From Pseudomonadota bacterium (lineage in GTDB: Bacteria; Myxococcota_A; UBA796; GCA-2862545): a stretch of 64,000 bases of DNA. The stretch covers positions 62,001 through 126,000 of the forward strand of contig SXOB01000003.1 of assembly GCA_005776945.1 (NCBI GenBank), given 5' to 3'. Below are positions 49,474-57,775 of this stretch, one piece after another. Each line of letters starts with the position of its first letter. Within the stretch, counting starts at the first letter, position 1. Position numbers and translations under genes: made by a program. Under the pieces are notes generated by a model, which ran no database searches, was not told the origin of the DNA, and saw only the letters and a list, made by a program, of their open reading frames with translations.

Positions 49474-50247
49474 ATGAGGCTCGCGGTGCTGGCCATGATC
49501 GTCGCCTGCGCAAAGAAGCCGGCGGAGCCCGCGGCCACCGGCGCAAGCTCACAACCCGTCGTGATCGTCATCGACGAGGATGAGAACGACCTGCTTGGCG
49601 CTGAGCTGCTCCAGGCGACGGCGCCGTGCGGCGACCTCCTCAAGCTCGAACCGGCCGCCGTTCTCGGCAAGTTGTCGGATGGCGAGGTCCGCTGCTTGGA
49701 GGACACGCTTCGGGCCACCGATCGGCAGACCGTGAAGAACAAGCTCAGTCGCGTTTTGTTGGCGGACGCCTGGGCCAAAGGGGACCCGGTGCGCTGGGAG
49801 GCGGTGGCAGAGCGGCACCTCGAGCAAATCGACCGGAGTGACCCCAACCTCGCATACAAGTTCTCGAACCAGTTGGGCCAGCGGGGTGCGGATCGAGCGG
49901 ATGACGCCATCCGCTGGGCGGATGTGGCCTTGGAGAATCGGACACTTTGGTCCGGCGACGAGTACGTCAAGCGCGTCTATGCGCTGTTCCGGATCAGAGC
50001 GGTGGCTGCACAGGCGAAGTGGCAGTCGCTGGAGGAGGCGTCGGTCCGAACGCCGACCGAGGACCTGCTCCGCGAGCGCGATTTGGCGCGAAACCAGACA
50101 AAGACCTTTGCGCGCGAATGGCTGGAGTATGCACGCGTGTCCTCGCGCGACGCGACTGTTGCCATGCAAATTTGTACGAGCGCAGCGGGCACCGACGCGT
50201 TCTGCGACGGCGAAGGTGAACCGGCGAACCCCAGTGAGACACCATGA
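49474..50247 (+). CDS. Lipoprotein of unknown function upstream of tldD
   Basis: 257 residues. Signal MRLAVLAMIVAC (Cys12), with no earlier in-frame start available. The mature protein is largely helical and charged, TPR-like in places (WAKGDPVRWEAVAERHLEQI, DDAIRWADVALENRTLW, EYVKRVYALFRIRAVAAQAKW). It has two Cys pairs (APCGDLL and VRCLED; QICTSAA and DAFCDGEG) that could form disulfides. I recognise no family. The stop overlaps an upstream in-frame ATG of tldD, so the genes are probably co-transcribed. Confidence 0.8.
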   Translation: MRLAVLAMIVACAKKPAEPAATGASSQPVVIVIDEDENDLLGAELLQATAPCGDLLKLEPAAVLGKLSDGEVRCLEDTLRATDRQTVKNKLSRVLLADAWAKGDPVRWEAVAERHLEQIDRSDPNLAYKFSNQLGQRGADRADDAIRWADVALENRTLWSGDEYVKRVYALFRIRAVAAQAKWQSLEEASVRTPTEDLLRERDLARNQTKTFAREWLEYARVSSRDATVAMQICTSAAGTDAFCDGEGEPANPSETP

Positions 50248-50267
50248 GCGGACGTAGGGAGGTGTTC

Positions 50268-51797
50268 ATGACCTTGGAACGGCGAGACGTGTTGCGGGGT
50301 GCCCTCGGCGGCGCTGCCTGGGCCACCCTCGGTGGCAACCTTGGCGCTTGTGGGCCGACCACCCTGGCGTCGGCGATTCCGTCGGACCCGTTCAAGGCGT
50401 GGTTTGGCATCGATCGCGCGGTCGTCGACCGGGTGCTTGCCGCGCTCGGCTCGCATGGCGCGGATGCGGGCGACCTGTATTTCCAGCACACCCGCACGCG
50501 GTCGGTGTCGTTGGAGGACGGCATCGTGCACGCGGCATCGACGCATGTGGATGCCGGTGTGGGCCTCCGTGTCGTGGTCGGCGAGCAGACTGGGTACGCC
50601 TTTACGGAGGACCTCTCCGAGGTGGCCATGATCGCCGCCGCGAAAACGGCGGCGTCCATTGCGCGCGGCCAGGCGATCGTGCCTCCGGTTTCGGCGACGC
50701 CCACCGCCTACGGCGGGTACTACGCGATCGACGTGCCTTGGTCCCAGGTTGGTATCGACCTGAAGTTGCCGCTGCTGCGCACGCTCGACGCCAAGGTACG
50801 GGCCCTGGACCCGTCGGTGACGAAGGTCAGCGTCTCTTGGGTGGACAGCGAGGAGAAGGTGCTCGTGGCGACCCTCGGCGGGGCCATGGTGGTGGACGAG
50901 CGCCCGATGTCGCGCCTCGCCGCGACGGTGACGATGGTCCGCAACGGCGTCACCCAGTCCAATCGTGGCGACTTCGCCGGACGAAGGAGCCTGAGCTGGT
51001 ACACCGACGCGATTCTCGACGAATTGGCGGCCAAGGCCGTCGACCGGACCGCCATCCTCTTCGACGCGCGGCGCCCCCCCGCCGGCGAGATGCCGGTGGT
51101 GCTGGCGGCGGGAGCGTCCGGTATCCTCCTGCACGAGGCGATCGGCCACGGCATGGAAGCCGACTTCAACCGTAAGAACATCAGTATCTACGCCGACATG
51201 CTTGGAAAGAAGGTCGCGCCCGACTTCGTGACCATCGTGGACGACGCCACGCGAGAACATGAGCGCGGCGCCTTGAACGTCGACGACGAAGGCACGCCCG
51301 GCCAGCGCACCGTGCTCGTGGAGAACGGCGTCCTGGCGTCGTACTTGCACGACGCGATTTCCGCCAAGCACTACGGCATCGCCTCGACGGGTTCGGGCCG
51401 GCGAGAGTCCTTCCGTCACATCGTCCTTCCCCGGATGCGCTGCACGACGATGGAGAACGGGCCGCACACGCGCGAGGAGATCATCGCCAGCGTCGACCGC
51501 GGCATCATCGCGGAGACGTTCACCAACGGCCAAGTCCAGATTGGTGCCGGCGATTTTACGTTCTACATCAAGAACGGCTGGATGATCGAAGGTGGAAAGG
51601 TCACGTACCCGATCAAGGACGTCAACATCATCGGCAACGGGCCCGAGGCCCTGCGCAACGTGATGATGGCGGCCGACGATTCGAAGCTCGATTCGGGCGG
51701 CTGGACGTGCGGCAAGGACGGCCAGAGTGTGCCCGTCAGCCAGGGGCTTCCCACCGTTCTCGTGAGCAAGCTCACCGTCGGAGGCGTCGATGCGTGA
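50268..51797 (+). CDS. tldD: TldD-family metallopeptidase with Tat lipoprotein signal
   Basis: 509 residues. ATG 50268 has a perfect SD (AGGGAGG); ATG 50244 would add eight residues. The N-terminus MTLERRDVLRGALGGAAWATLGG-NLGAC is a twin-arginine signal ending in a lipobox. The rest is TldD: the metal site HEAIGHGMEAD has His289, Glu290 and His294; other landmarks are TIVDDATREHERGALNVDDEGTPGQRTVLVENG, STGSGRRESFRH and the C-terminal GQSVPVSQGLPTVLVSKLTVGG. TldD normally works in the cytosol with TldE on unfolded peptides and leader peptides, so export is odd. The tldE-like gene follows with 8-bp overlap and has no signal. Confidence 0.92.
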   Translation: MTLERRDVLRGALGGAAWATLGGNLGACGPTTLASAIPSDPFKAWFGIDRAVVDRVLAALGSHGADAGDLYFQHTRTRSVSLEDGIVHAASTHVDAGVGLRVVVGEQTGYAFTEDLSEVAMIAAAKTAASIARGQAIVPPVSATPTAYGGYYAIDVPWSQVGIDLKLPLLRTLDAKVRALDPSVTKVSVSWVDSEEKVLVATLGGAMVVDERPMSRLAATVTMVRNGVTQSNRGDFAGRRSLSWYTDAILDELAAKAVDRTAILFDARRPPAGEMPVVLAAGASGILLHEAIGHGMEADFNRKNISIYADMLGKKVAPDFVTIVDDATREHERGALNVDDEGTPGQRTVLVENGVLASYLHDAISAKHYGIASTGSGRRESFRHIVLPRMRCTTMENGPHTREEIIASVDRGIIAETFTNGQVQIGAGDFTFYIKNGWMIEGGKVTYPIKDVNIIGNGPEALRNVMMAADDSKLDSGGWTCGKDGQSVPVSQGLPTVLVSKLTVGGVDA

Positions 51798-53106
51798 AGA
51801 ACTGCAGGGGCGTGCCCATGAGGCGGTTGCCCTCGCGCTCGGCCTCGGGGCCTCTGGCGCTCGCGCGCACGCGAGCCGCAGCCGGGCGCTGGAGACCGTC
51901 GTGCGCGACGGCGTCCTCGAAAAAGCCCAGGAGAGCACGAGCCGTTCGTTGTCCCTGCGGGTCTGGATCGGCCGGCGTTGCTCTGGGCACAGCACGAACG
52001 ACCTCCGCCCGGAAGCCCTCCGGCCCTTCGTGGAGGAGGCCGTCGCCATCACCAAGGCGCTCGAAGAGGACCCGTTCCAAGACCTGCCGGACCCGGCGCT
52101 CTACCAAGGCCGGCCCGAAGTGGACTTGGAACTGGCCGACGGCACCGTCATGGACAATGCCGCCGCGGCCCGCGAAGCGTGGGGCATTGCGGCGAGCGAG
52201 GCCGCGCACGCCGATCCGCGCGTGATCAGTGCATCGACCTTCGTCAGCCAGTCGCACGACATCGGGGCGCTCGTCGCGTCCAATGGGCTGTCGGGACATT
52301 GGGAAGGCACGAGCCTCTGGGGCGGCGCCGAAGTCACCGTTCGCGACGAGGGTGACGCCCGGCCGGAGGCCGGCTTCTACGGCGGCGGCACCCACAAGGA
52401 CCGGCTGCCTGACGCTGCGGCCGCCGGGCGCGAAGCGCTCGCTCGCGCGTTGGAGCGACTTGGGACCGGCAAAGGCCCGACGCTGAAGACGACCATGATC
52501 GTCGACCCCCGCGTCTCTGCGCAAATCGTCCGTCGCCTGTTGGGCGCCGCGAACGCAGGGAGCATCAGCCAAGGTCGCTCGTTCTACGCAGGGAAGTTGG
52601 GGCAGCGCATGTTTGCGCCGTCGTTCACGTTGCTCGACGACCCCCTGGTTCGCCGTGGCGACGGCAGCCGAACCTTCGACTCCGAGGGCATCGCTGCTCG
52701 ACCGCTGCCGATCGTCGAAGAAGGCGTCCTGCGCAACGTGTTCGTCGACACCTACTACGGGCGCAAAGCCGGTTTGGCGCCGACGACGGGGTCGTCGAGC
52801 AACCTGATCGTGAAACCGGGGACCCGTTCCCGTGACGCGCTGGTCCAGGCGGCCCCGAAGGCCGTTTTGGTCACCGGCTGGCTTGGCGGCAACAGCGATG
52901 CGACGACGGGCGACTTCTCGCTTGGCATTCGCGGGCACATCGTCGAGAACGGCGTCGTGGGGCCACCCGTCGGCGAAATGAACTGTACCGGCAACCTCGT
53001 CGAGTTGTTCGCAAACCTGATGGAGGTGGGCAACGACCCGTGGCCCTACGGGTCTGCGCGCGTACCTACGCTCGTGTTTGACGGCGTTCAGTTTTCGGGG
53101 GCCTGA
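51790..53106 (+). CDS. tldE: TldE/PmbA-family protein
   Basis: 438 residues from ATG 51790, overlapping the tldD stop by 8 bp. It is the inactive-partner type: the HExxxH of TldD is absent and the family landmarks are RALETVVRDGVLEKAQESTSRSLSLRVWIG, TLKTTMIVDPRVSAQIVRRLLGAANAG, SFTLLDDPLVRRGDGSRTFDSEG, GSSSNLIVKPGTRS and GDFSLGIRGHIVENG-VGEMNCTGNLVELF. No signal peptide, Tat motif or membrane segment can be seen, in contrast to its partner. Either it is exported as a complex with TldD or the pair does not form the usual heterodimer. Confidence 0.92.
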   Translation: MREELQGRAHEAVALALGLGASGARAHASRSRALETVVRDGVLEKAQESTSRSLSLRVWIGRRCSGHSTNDLRPEALRPFVEEAVAITKALEEDPFQDLPDPALYQGRPEVDLELADGTVMDNAAAAREAWGIAASEAAHADPRVISASTFVSQSHDIGALVASNGLSGHWEGTSLWGGAEVTVRDEGDARPEAGFYGGGTHKDRLPDAAAAGREALARALERLGTGKGPTLKTTMIVDPRVSAQIVRRLLGAANAGSISQGRSFYAGKLGQRMFAPSFTLLDDPLVRRGDGSRTFDSEGIAARPLPIVEEGVLRNVFVDTYYGRKAGLAPTTGSSSNLIVKPGTRSRDALVQAAPKAVLVTGWLGGNSDATTGDFSLGIRGHIVENGVVGPPVGEMNCTGNLVELFANLMEVGNDPWPYGSARVPTLVFDGVQFSGA

Positions 53107-53212
53107 CTTTTCGCAGGCGTCAGGCCTCAAAGGCCTCAAGGCCCGACGGGTCCGTCCGATAGTGGTTTGGGCGATGGTTCCTGACCGCGCCTGACGAACG
53201 CCCCCCCCCGCG

Positions 53213-53239
53213 CCCTTCGATGGATGGTCCATCGAGGGG
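53213..53239. terminator. Perfect hairpin between convergent tldE and cytochrome genes
   Basis: CCCTTCGATGGA (53213-53224), loop TGG, TCCATCGAGGGG (53228-53239) forms a 12-bp stem with one G-T pair. It is placed between the two convergent stops (53106 and 53250). No T-run follows on either strand, so it may act as a bidirectional, rho-assisted or mRNA-end hairpin. A nine-C run precedes it at about 53200. Confidence 0.5.
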
Positions 53240-53249
53240 CGCACCCCGT

Positions 53250-55232
53250 TCAGGGGGGTGCGACGCCAAGGCTCTGGGCCAGGGCGCGGGCGCCGGGATG
53301 GCGAGGGTCGCGCTTGAGGGCGAGCGTCACCCGGACGCGGGCTTCGGCCTCCCGGCCCGCGTCGCGAAGAAGGCTTGCGGCGAGCCAAGGGGGCATGGGG
53401 TCGTCCACCAAGGCCGCCTCGGCGTCGCCAAGCGTCTGAAGGGCGGCATTCAAGCCGCGGTCGCGCATCCGCATAAGCGCGAGGTTCTGCCAGTTGCGGA
53501 CGTCGGTCGGGTCCAAGGCCACGGACGCCGCCAGCGCGGCGTCTGCCTCGGCGAGGCGCCCGATCTCCGACAGGGCGAGCGCGTGCGCGGCGGCGATGGT
53601 CGCGTCGTCGGGCGCCAACGCGCGGGCGGCGCGCAGCTCGGCCTCCGCCTCCGTCGCGCGGCGCGTGGCGGCGAGACCGACAGCCAGTTGGTGACGGATG
53701 ACGGGGGAGCGGGGGTCCTGGACCTTGGCGGTCTCGAGGATCTGGACGGCGGCGGCGGGGTCGCCGCGTTCGGTGTGCCAGGCGGCCAACTCCGCCATCG
53801 CTGCAGGCTGCTCGGCCTGAACGTCGAGGTAGCTTACGTAGTCGGCCAGGTCGGGGCTTCGGACGGGCCGGGACGCGCGCACGGCGCGTTGGGCCTCGAC
53901 GCGGACGAGGCGGACGGGGTCCCGGACATTGCGCTCCAACGCGGCCGCGACCGTGGGGCTGACCGGCCCGCGGCCAAGCGCCGCCGTGGCCGCGGCGCGC
54001 GTGGCAGCGTCGGGATCGGAGGCGCCGGCCAAGAGTGCGCGTTCGACTTCTGGTTGGCCGAGCCAGGGGTCGAGCCAGGCGTGTGCGCGGGCGCGCCACA
54101 CGGGGTGAGGATCGTTGGCGAGGACGTCTAGGACGGCGTCGCGCCCCTCCCCGCGGCGGGCGTTGGCAAGCGCTCGAGCCCGCACCATCGACGGCCGGTC
54201 GGCAGGTCCCCACCATTCGGCCGCGGCCCGCGCCAGCTTGCTTGGTTCCTTGTGGCAGGCGTCGCACGCCGACGGCACGCCATGTGACACCGTCAGCGCG
54301 GGGTCGGGGGCCACAAAGGCGTGGTCGTGCCGCTCGTGCCGACCCATGTAGGTCGTCGTTGGCATGTGGCAGCTGACGCAGGAGGTCGTGCCGTCCGGGT
54401 GGTGGTCATGGCGAGGCGTCGCGGCATGGCACGTGGCGCAGAGCGCGTCTCCTTCCGCGCGCAACGCCGTGTCGTGCGGCTTGTGGCAATCCGTACATGT
54501 GACACCCATCTGGGCCATCCGCGACCCGGCGAAGGCGTTCTCCTCGAAGACCTCCTCCCGGACCCGGCCGTCGGGCCAGAAGGCGTCGCTGAGGTCGGGT
54601 GCGGCAGGCGCGACGCTGTCGAGGAGGGGCGCCCCGGGTTGTGGCGAGTCGACGAGCGCGCTGCGACGCGAGTGGCAAGGGGCACACGTCTCCCGGCCCG
54701 GCCGCGCAACGGGGGGAGGCCCGGTGCCGGCGGCGTGGCGCGCGGACGGCCCGTGGCAAGCTTCGCAGCCGACGCCGATTTCGACCATCGTCGGACGGTG
54801 GACGTTGCCGTCGAAGCCGTCGCGAAAGTCCGTGTCGTGGCACGAGCCACACTGGGCGTCGTAGTTCATGCCCCGACCCGTCCAGTGGCCCCAGTCGCCT
54901 TGGCTGCGGACGTCGTCGCCGAAAATGCTGAACCACGAGCCGTCGCGGGGGTCGTAGGCCGGGTCAAAGGTCTGGGTCCGCCCGTCGACCGTCACAAGCG
55001 CCATCGCCAGGGGCTCGACGCCGATCCAGCCCACGTGGGCGTGAGGGGTGTCCGGCTTCGGCCGCGCGCCCTCGGGTCCGGTGCGGGCGAGGGCGTGGTG
55101 GGTGTCACGCCAGGCGGCCGTCGCCTCCGGGTGGCAATCGGCGCACGCGGACGACCCCGCCCAGGTCCCCTCTGGCGGCGCTGGCGACGGTGGCGTCGGC
55201 GCGCTGGCGCAGGCGAGGAGGGCAGCAAACAC
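53250..55232 (-). CDS. Octaheme c-type cytochrome lipoprotein with HEAT and TPR repeats
   Basis: 660 residues. The GTG at 55232 is the only possible start after an in-frame TAG, giving an eight-residue signal, MFAALLAC. Eight CxxCH heme sites follow in residues about 30-300: CADCH, CGSCH, CEACH, CAPCH, CTDCH, CATCH, CVSCH and CDACH. Spacing and context (GVGCEACHGPS, GVTCTDCHKPH, SCVSCHMPTTTYMGRHERHDHAF) resemble cytochrome c554/c'-type multiheme proteins. From about 310 come HEAT-like repeats (RARALANARRGEGRDAVLDVLANDPHPVWRARAHAWL) and then TPR repeats to the C-terminus. It is an outer or inner membrane-anchored periplasmic electron-transfer protein with a protein-binding tail. Partner unknown. 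Confidence 0.93.
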   Translation of the reverse strand: MFAALLACASAPTPPSPAPPEGTWAGSSACADCHPEATAAWRDTHHALARTGPEGARPKPDTPHAHVGWIGVEPLAMALVTVDGRTQTFDPAYDPRDGSWFSIFGDDVRSQGDWGHWTGRGMNYDAQCGSCHDTDFRDGFDGNVHRPTMVEIGVGCEACHGPSARHAAGTGPPPVARPGRETCAPCHSRRSALVDSPQPGAPLLDSVAPAAPDLSDAFWPDGRVREEVFEENAFAGSRMAQMGVTCTDCHKPHDTALRAEGDALCATCHAATPRHDHHPDGTTSCVSCHMPTTTYMGRHERHDHAFVAPDPALTVSHGVPSACDACHKEPSKLARAAAEWWGPADRPSMVRARALANARRGEGRDAVLDVLANDPHPVWRARAHAWLDPWLGQPEVERALLAGASDPDAATRAAATAALGRGPVSPTVAAALERNVRDPVRLVRVEAQRAVRASRPVRSPDLADYVSYLDVQAEQPAAMAELAAWHTERGDPAAAVQILETAKVQDPRSPVIRHQLAVGLAATRRATEAEAELRAARALAPDDATIAAAHALALSEIGRLAEADAALAASVALDPTDVRNWQNLALMRMRDRGLNAALQTLGDAEAALVDDPMPPWLAASLLRDAGREAEARVRVTLALKRDPRHPGARALAQSLGVAPP

Positions 55233-55254
55233 GCCGTCACGCTATCCCGCGCCC

Positions 55255-56226
55255 GTGCGGATCCGGCACCACGAACTCAGCACGCCGCTGGCCCTGGCAC
55301 CCATGGAGGGGGTCACGGACCTCGCCTTCCGTCGGCTCATCCGTCGTATCGGCGGCTGCGGTCTGTTCACGACGGAGTTCATTTCCGGCTCGGTGCTCGC
55401 GCGGGACATCCCCAGGGCCCGGGAGATGGCCGCATACGACGAAGGTGAACGGCCCATTGCCATCCAGTTGTACGGCCGCGACCCCGCGTGGATGGCCCAA
55501 GGGGCGCGCCTCGTTCAGGAACTCGGGGCGGACATCCTCGACCTGAACATGGGGTGCCCGTCGAAGAAGGTGTGCGCGAACTCTGGCGGCTCTGCGCTGA
55601 TGAAAGAGCCGGCCCTGGCCGCCGCCATCGTTCGGGCGATGCGGGCCGCCGTGCAGATACCCTTCACCGTCAAGATGCGTGCGGGGTGGGACCCAGACCA
55701 CCGCAACGCGCCGGAGATGGCGGCGATGTGCGAGTCCGAGGGCGTCGAGGCCATCACCGTACATTGGCGGACGCGCTCCGACCTCTTCGGCGGCGAGCGG
55801 GAACTCGACACGATTCGGGCCGTCGTCGATCGCGTGCGCATTCCGGTCATCGCCAACGGGGACATCGTCGACGTCCCCACTGCGCTGGACACGATGGCGA
55901 AGACGGGGGCCGCGGGGTTGATGATCGGACGCGGCGCCGTACGGGACCCCTGGATCTTCCGCAAGGTCGAAGCCGCATTGGCGGGGAGTCCGGTCCCCGA
56001 GGTCGCCTTGGCGGAGCGCGAAGCGGCGCTCGTCGCGTACTTCGAGGACGTCGTCGATCGCATGAAGCCCCAGGGGGCGATCGGGCGAATGAAGAAGATT
56101 GCGCGCTGGTACACAGAAGGGCTGCCCGACGGTGCTGCGCTTCGGCAGACCGTCTTTCACTGCGAGACGCCTTCGCAGGTCTTCGCCGAAGTTCGCGGTT
56201 GGTTCGCCGAGCAGGGTAGTCGCTGA
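55255..56226 (+). CDS. tRNA-dihydrouridine synthase, DusB-like
   Basis: 323 residues from GTG 55255, only 22 bp from the start of the divergent cytochrome gene. It reduces uridine to dihydrouridine in tRNA with FMN and NADPH. Landmarks are LAPMEGVTDLAFRRL, the catalytic Cys101 in LDLNMGCPSKKVCANSGGSAL, TVKMRAGWD, AITVHWRT, IANGDIVD and MIGRGAVRDPWIF. The C-terminal helical tRNA-binding region (GRMKKIARWYTEGL) is present. Subfamily B is favoured by GCPSKKV. The sulfatase gene follows immediately. Confidence 0.93.
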   Translation: MRIRHHELSTPLALAPMEGVTDLAFRRLIRRIGGCGLFTTEFISGSVLARDIPRAREMAAYDEGERPIAIQLYGRDPAWMAQGARLVQELGADILDLNMGCPSKKVCANSGGSALMKEPALAAAIVRAMRAAVQIPFTVKMRAGWDPDHRNAPEMAAMCESEGVEAITVHWRTRSDLFGGERELDTIRAVVDRVRIPVIANGDIVDVPTALDTMAKTGAAGLMIGRGAVRDPWIFRKVEAALAGSPVPEVALAEREAALVAYFEDVVDRMKPQGAIGRMKKIARWYTEGLPDGAALRQTVFHCETPSQVFAEVRGWFAEQGSR

Positions 56227-56227
56227 C

Positions 56228-57757
56228 GTGCGCCCTACTCGCCGTGCGGTGTTGGGTTGGACGGCCGGCTTGGCCGCCTGCGCCGAAGCGCCGCCGCCCG
56301 AGCCGCTCCCGCCGCCCGACCCCTGGGCGCGCCCCACGAACGGCAAGAAGCCGCTTTCGCTGCTCGTGATTCTGTGCGATGACCTACGCGCCGACGTGTT
56401 GGGATGTGCGGGCCATCGCGTCGCCAAGACCCCGAACATCGACCGACTGGCGCGAGAGGGCCACTCCTTCGACCGGGCCTTCGTGACGACGAGCCTCTGT
56501 GGCCCATCCCGGGCGACGCTGTGGACGGGTCACTACGCCCATCGGCACGGCATCCTCCACAACGAAGCCGACCTGCCCGAGAGCGCTGCGACCTGGCCGA
56601 AGATGTTGCAGAGTGCAGGGTACCATACGGCCTTCATCGGCAAGTGGCACCTTGGCTCGGCGAGCGCGGCCCCGCGGCCGGGCTGGGATCACTGGGTCGG
56701 ATTCCGTGGGCAGGGTCAGTATGTGTACCCGGGCCCTGAACGTCTGGCGCCGATCGACCGGTCCTTCAACGTCGACGGCACGCTGCAACGCATGAACGGG
56801 TACGTGACCGACCTCCTCACGGACGCGGGCGTCCGAGCGATCCGGTCGGCCCCAGCCGACAAGCCGTTTGCGGTCGTCGTCAGCCACAAGGCGGTCCACG
56901 CGCCTTTCGTGCCTGCGGAGCGGCACCTTGGCGCCTACGCCGACGTCGCCGGACCCAGCCCGTTGGCCAATACGGACGCGGCTTACGAGGGGCGTCCGCA
57001 GTGGATCCGGCGGATGCGGGAGGGGGAGTTTTCTGCCGATGCGCCCTACTCTGGGCGCTGGCCCGACCTTGGTGCGTGGTATCGGGACTACTTGCGAACG
57101 CTGCTCGCGGTGGACGAGGGTGTTGGCAAGCTGCTCGACGCGCTGGCCGAAGCGGGAAGACTCGAGGACACCGTTGTTCTGTTCACGTCGGACAACGGCT
57201 TCATGGCGGGCGAGCGGGGTGTGGTCGACAAGCGGAACTTCTACGAGGAGTCGATCCGAATCCCCTGGATTCTCCGCGGGCCGCCAGTGGCGCGGCCGGG
57301 CAGCCGCTGCACTTCCATGGTGCTCAACCTGGATTGGATGCCGACATTGCTCGATGCTGCCGGCCTCGTGCCCCCCGAAGACGGCGATGGCGTCACCGTC
57401 CTGCCGCTGGTAGGCGATCAGCCGCCACCAGGACGAACGGAGTGGCTCTACGAGTACTTCTTCGAACCCGCCTTTCCCCAGACGCCCACGGTGCTCGGGG
57501 TTCGGACGGCGACCCACAAGTTTGTGCACTACCATGGCGTCTGGGAACGAAATGAGCTGTTCGACCTCGCCAACGACCCCGGAGAGGTGGCGAACCTCAT
57601 CGACGACCCCGCTCACGCCGATCGGGTGCGTGGGATGTCGGGAAGGTTGCGTCGCTTGGCCGCCCGCCACGGCCTGAGCCTGGAACCTCGATGGGATCGA
57701 CCGGCCGAAGAGCCGCCCGTCGAGGGTGGCGAATCTGCCCCAACTGGTGCAGAATGA
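56228..57757 (+). CDS. Type I sulfatase, Tat-exported lipoprotein
   Basis: 509 residues from GTG 56228, one base after the Dus stop. The N-terminus RPTRRAVLGWTAGLAAC is a Tat-type signal with lipobox, followed by a Pro-rich linker. The sulfatase core has LCDDLRADVLGCAGH (metal Asp pair), the perfect formylglycine motif C91-G-P-S-R in TTSLCGPSRATLWTGHY, GKWHLGS, SHKAVHAPF and FTSDNGFMAGERG. It resembles choline- or heparan-type sulfatases. Tat export implies folding, and probably formylglycine formation, before export. The activating enzyme is not in the window. Confidence 0.93.
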   Translation: MRPTRRAVLGWTAGLAACAEAPPPEPLPPPDPWARPTNGKKPLSLLVILCDDLRADVLGCAGHRVAKTPNIDRLAREGHSFDRAFVTTSLCGPSRATLWTGHYAHRHGILHNEADLPESAATWPKMLQSAGYHTAFIGKWHLGSASAAPRPGWDHWVGFRGQGQYVYPGPERLAPIDRSFNVDGTLQRMNGYVTDLLTDAGVRAIRSAPADKPFAVVVSHKAVHAPFVPAERHLGAYADVAGPSPLANTDAAYEGRPQWIRRMREGEFSADAPYSGRWPDLGAWYRDYLRTLLAVDEGVGKLLDALAEAGRLEDTVVLFTSDNGFMAGERGVVDKRNFYEESIRIPWILRGPPVARPGSRCTSMVLNLDWMPTLLDAAGLVPPEDGDGVTVLPLVGDQPPPGRTEWLYEYFFEPAFPQTPTVLGVRTATHKFVHYHGVWERNELFDLANDPGEVANLIDDPAHADRVRGMSGRLRRLAARHGLSLEPRWDRPAEEPPVEGGESAPTGAE

Positions 57758-57775
57758 GCGGGCTTCGGAGGCGAT

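Noticed and set aside
51772-54267. An 831-codon minus-strand frame across tldE and the cytochrome gene
   Set aside because: Antisense of tldE, then the wrong frame of the cytochrome gene; low-complexity Arg/Pro translation. The intact tldE and octaheme frames explain the region.
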